The translations under genes and the position numbers were made by a program. 8,679 nt of DNA from Prevotella sp. UBA3208 (lineage in GTDB: Bacteria > Bacteroidota > Bacteroidia > Bacteroidales > Bacteroidaceae): positions 1-8,679 of the forward strand of contig DEWO01000110.1 of the NCBI GenBank assembly GCA_002363695.1, written 5' to 3'. The notes below the pieces were generated by a model. The model saw nothing but the letters and a program-made list of their open reading frames with translations, was not told the DNA's origin and made no database searches. This document shows, in pieces, positions 7,277-8,679 of the stretch (position 1 is the first letter of the stretch; each line of letters starts with the position of its first letter).

Positions 7277-7348
7277 AATAAAGGTTAAAGACGCAACTTT
7301 CAGAAACGTAAGTGCTTCAAACTTTTGTGAATCAATTTTTTGTCTAAG

Positions 7349-8679
7349 ATGGAGAAAAAGAAAGTATTTAATCCGAAGGTTCAGTGGGCCAAGTTCATTT
7401 GTGTGCTGGTGCTCTACCTGCTGTTCCTCTATTGGGTCAAGTCGTGGTGGGGACTGCTGGTCATTCCCTTTATCTACGACGTCTATATCACCAAGAAAAT
7501 CCGTTGGCAGTGGTGGAAGGACTCGGAAGGTCCCGTCAAGTGGGTCATGTCGTGGGTCGACGCATTGGTGTTTGCCCTTGTTGCCGTCTACTTCATCAAC
7601 CTGTTCTTCTTCCAGAACTACGTCATCCCCTCCTCGTCGCTGGAGAAGTCGCTGCTGACTGGCGACTACCTGTTTGTCAGCAAGGTCAGCTACGGCCCCC
7701 GCATCCCTGAGACACCCCTCACCATGCCGCTGACACAACACACCATGCCCTTGTTCGAGTGCAAGTCGTACATCGAGTGGCCCCATTGGGACTATCGTCG
7801 TGTGAAAGGTTTGGGCAAGATACAGCTCAACGACATTGTGGTCTTCAACTACCCTGCTGGCGACACCATCTGCAGCGATCCGCGCTATCAGGCCTTCGAC
7901 TTTTACCAGATGTGCTACCAGATAGGCTATCAGATGTATCCACAGCGTCCTAACCCCGATTCACTGTCGCAGGAAGACCTGCCAAGATACTTCCATGCCA
8001 TCTATCAGGCAGGCCGTGAGGCCATCGTGCAGAACCAGGCCGAGTATGGCGTCATTGACACCCGCCCCACCGACCGCCGCGAGAACTATGTCAAGCGCTG
8101 TGTGGGACTGCCCGGACAGACGCTGCAAATCAAGAACCGTATCATCTACATTGACGGCAAGGCCAACAAGGAGCCTGACAACGTGCAGTACACTTACCAC
8201 GTCAAACTGAAGCAAGCACTCAGCGACGATGTCATGAAGGACTTGGGCATCACGATGGAAGACCTGATGAGTCTCAACACACAGGGCTATATGCCTCTGA
8301 CTAACCGTGCCGTCAAGGAACTGAAAAAGCGCACTGACCTGGTAGAGAGCATCTCACTCAATACCGATGCCAACGACCTTGACATCTACCCGCTGAACGG
8401 CAATCTGCACTGGACCCGCGACAACTACGGACCCATCTGGATTCCCAAGAAGGGCGAGAGCATCAACCTGACACTGAAGAACCTGCCCGTCTACGAGCGT
8501 CCCATCCGTACCTACGAGGGCAACAAGCTGGAAGTTCGTGATGGCAAGATATACATCAACGACCAGGCGACCACCAAGTACACCTTCAAGATGGACTACT
8601 ACTGGATGCAGGGTGACAACCGCCACAACTCACTCGACTCCCGCTATTGGGGATTTGTGCCCGAAGACCATATCGTGGG
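7349..8679 (+). CDS. lepB: Signal peptidase I, long Bacteroidetes form (3' end beyond window)
   Basis: LepB removes signal peptides from exported proteins at the outer face of the inner membrane. The frame is open from the ATG at 7349 to the window edge, giving 443 residues with no stop, so the gene is truncated only by the window. Hydrophobic segments at about 16-47 and 70-88 anchor the protein. The catalytic serine is Ser97 in IPSSSLEKSLLTGDYLFVSK; a Leu replaces the Met that usually follows it. The general base is Lys249 in YVKRCVGLPGQTL. Box E is nearly complete at the end: GDNRHNSLDSRYWGFV at 422-437. Long inserts separate the boxes (about 118-243 and 275-395), which makes it much longer than E. 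coli LepB (324 residues) but is normal in Bacteroidetes. An in-frame TGA at 7328 rules out a longer N terminus. The 72 bp before it show no TAnnTTTG box or convincing hairpin. A short tail of residues is probably missing. Confidence 0.95.
   Translation, partial: MEKKKVFNPKVQWAKFICVLVLYLLFLYWVKSWWGLLVIPFIYDVYITKKIRWQWWKDSEGPVKWVMSWVDALVFALVAVYFINLFFFQNYVIPSSSLEKSLLTGDYLFVSKVSYGPRIPETPLTMPLTQHTMPLFECKSYIEWPHWDYRRVKGLGKIQLNDIVVFNYPAGDTICSDPRYQAFDFYQMCYQIGYQMYPQRPNPDSLSQEDLPRYFHAIYQAGREAIVQNQAEYGVIDTRPTDRRENYVKRCVGLPGQTLQIKNRIIYIDGKANKEPDNVQYTYHVKLKQALSDDVMKDLGITMEDLMSLNTQGYMPLTNRAVKELKKRTDLVESISLNTDANDLDIYPLNGNLHWTRDNYGPIWIPKKGESINLTLKNLPVYERPIRTYEGNKLEVRDGKIYINDQATTKYTFKMDYYWMQGDNRHNSLDSRYWGFVPEDHIV

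Noticed and set aside
7300..7342. Weak stem-loops followed by a T run between dapB and lepB, a possible terminator
   Set aside because: Stems are only about 4 bp and AT-rich, too weak to call a terminator; a TAnnTTTG promoter for lepB is also absent.
7203..7710. Plus-strand frames over the start of lepB
   Set aside because: They are out of frame with the signal peptidase, whose catalytic boxes show that the frame from 7349 is the real one.
7199..7786. 195-codon open frame on the minus strand over the dapB-lepB junction
   Set aside because: It overlaps two recognised genes in conflict with their conserved motifs and shows no family features.

Overview
The window reads as chromosomal DNA from a member of the Bacteroidales, most likely Prevotella or a close relative. 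Four things suggest this. Intergenic regions carry the Bacteroidetes promoter box TAnnTTTG. Start codons mostly lack clear Shine-Dalgarno sequences. There are 7-bp AT-rich tandem repeats of a kind I associate with Prevotella. The gene families have Bacteroidetes forms: a short DapB, a long signal peptidase I, a PG_1098-type methyltransferase and a ParE with a GDSASGS TOPRIM signature. This placement is inferred, since no rRNA or other marker is present.

Layout: a divergent promoter region at about 6457-6559 splits the window. To its left, five genes run leftward. First is a THUMP-like class I methyltransferase (5233-6456). Then comes a tight four-gene set behind its own consensus promoter (5198-5229): a GNAT-like acetyltransferase homologue (4020-5174), parE (2086-4023), an S41 C-terminal processing protease with a PDZ domain (522-2099) and a secreted DUF3237 protein (1-525). 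The junctions inside this set are a 4-bp ATGA overlap, a 14-bp overlap and another 4-bp ATGA overlap, so translation is probably coupled along one mRNA. To the right run dapB (6560-7276) and, 72 bp later, lepB (7349 to the window edge, 3' end missing).

Function: most genes are housekeeping. ParE decatenates chromosomes with ParC, which is not in the window. The S41 protease and the DUF3237 protein are exported, and LepB would be the enzyme that removes such signal peptides. DapB makes the lysine and diaminopimelate precursor for peptidoglycan. The methyltransferase and GNAT-like proteins have no substrate I can name.

Most notable features: (1) three copies of a 22-bp unit with a hairpin core sit inside the methyltransferase gene and are read in all three frames, giving an in-frame insert of exactly 66 bp; (2) a 7-bp tandem repeat encodes the hydrophobic core of the DUF3237 signal peptide; (3) a second 7-bp tandem repeat lies where the -33 elements of both divergent promoters should be. 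I found no mobile element, CRISPR array, RNA gene or obvious new defence system. No gene-free stretch exceeds 100 bases.
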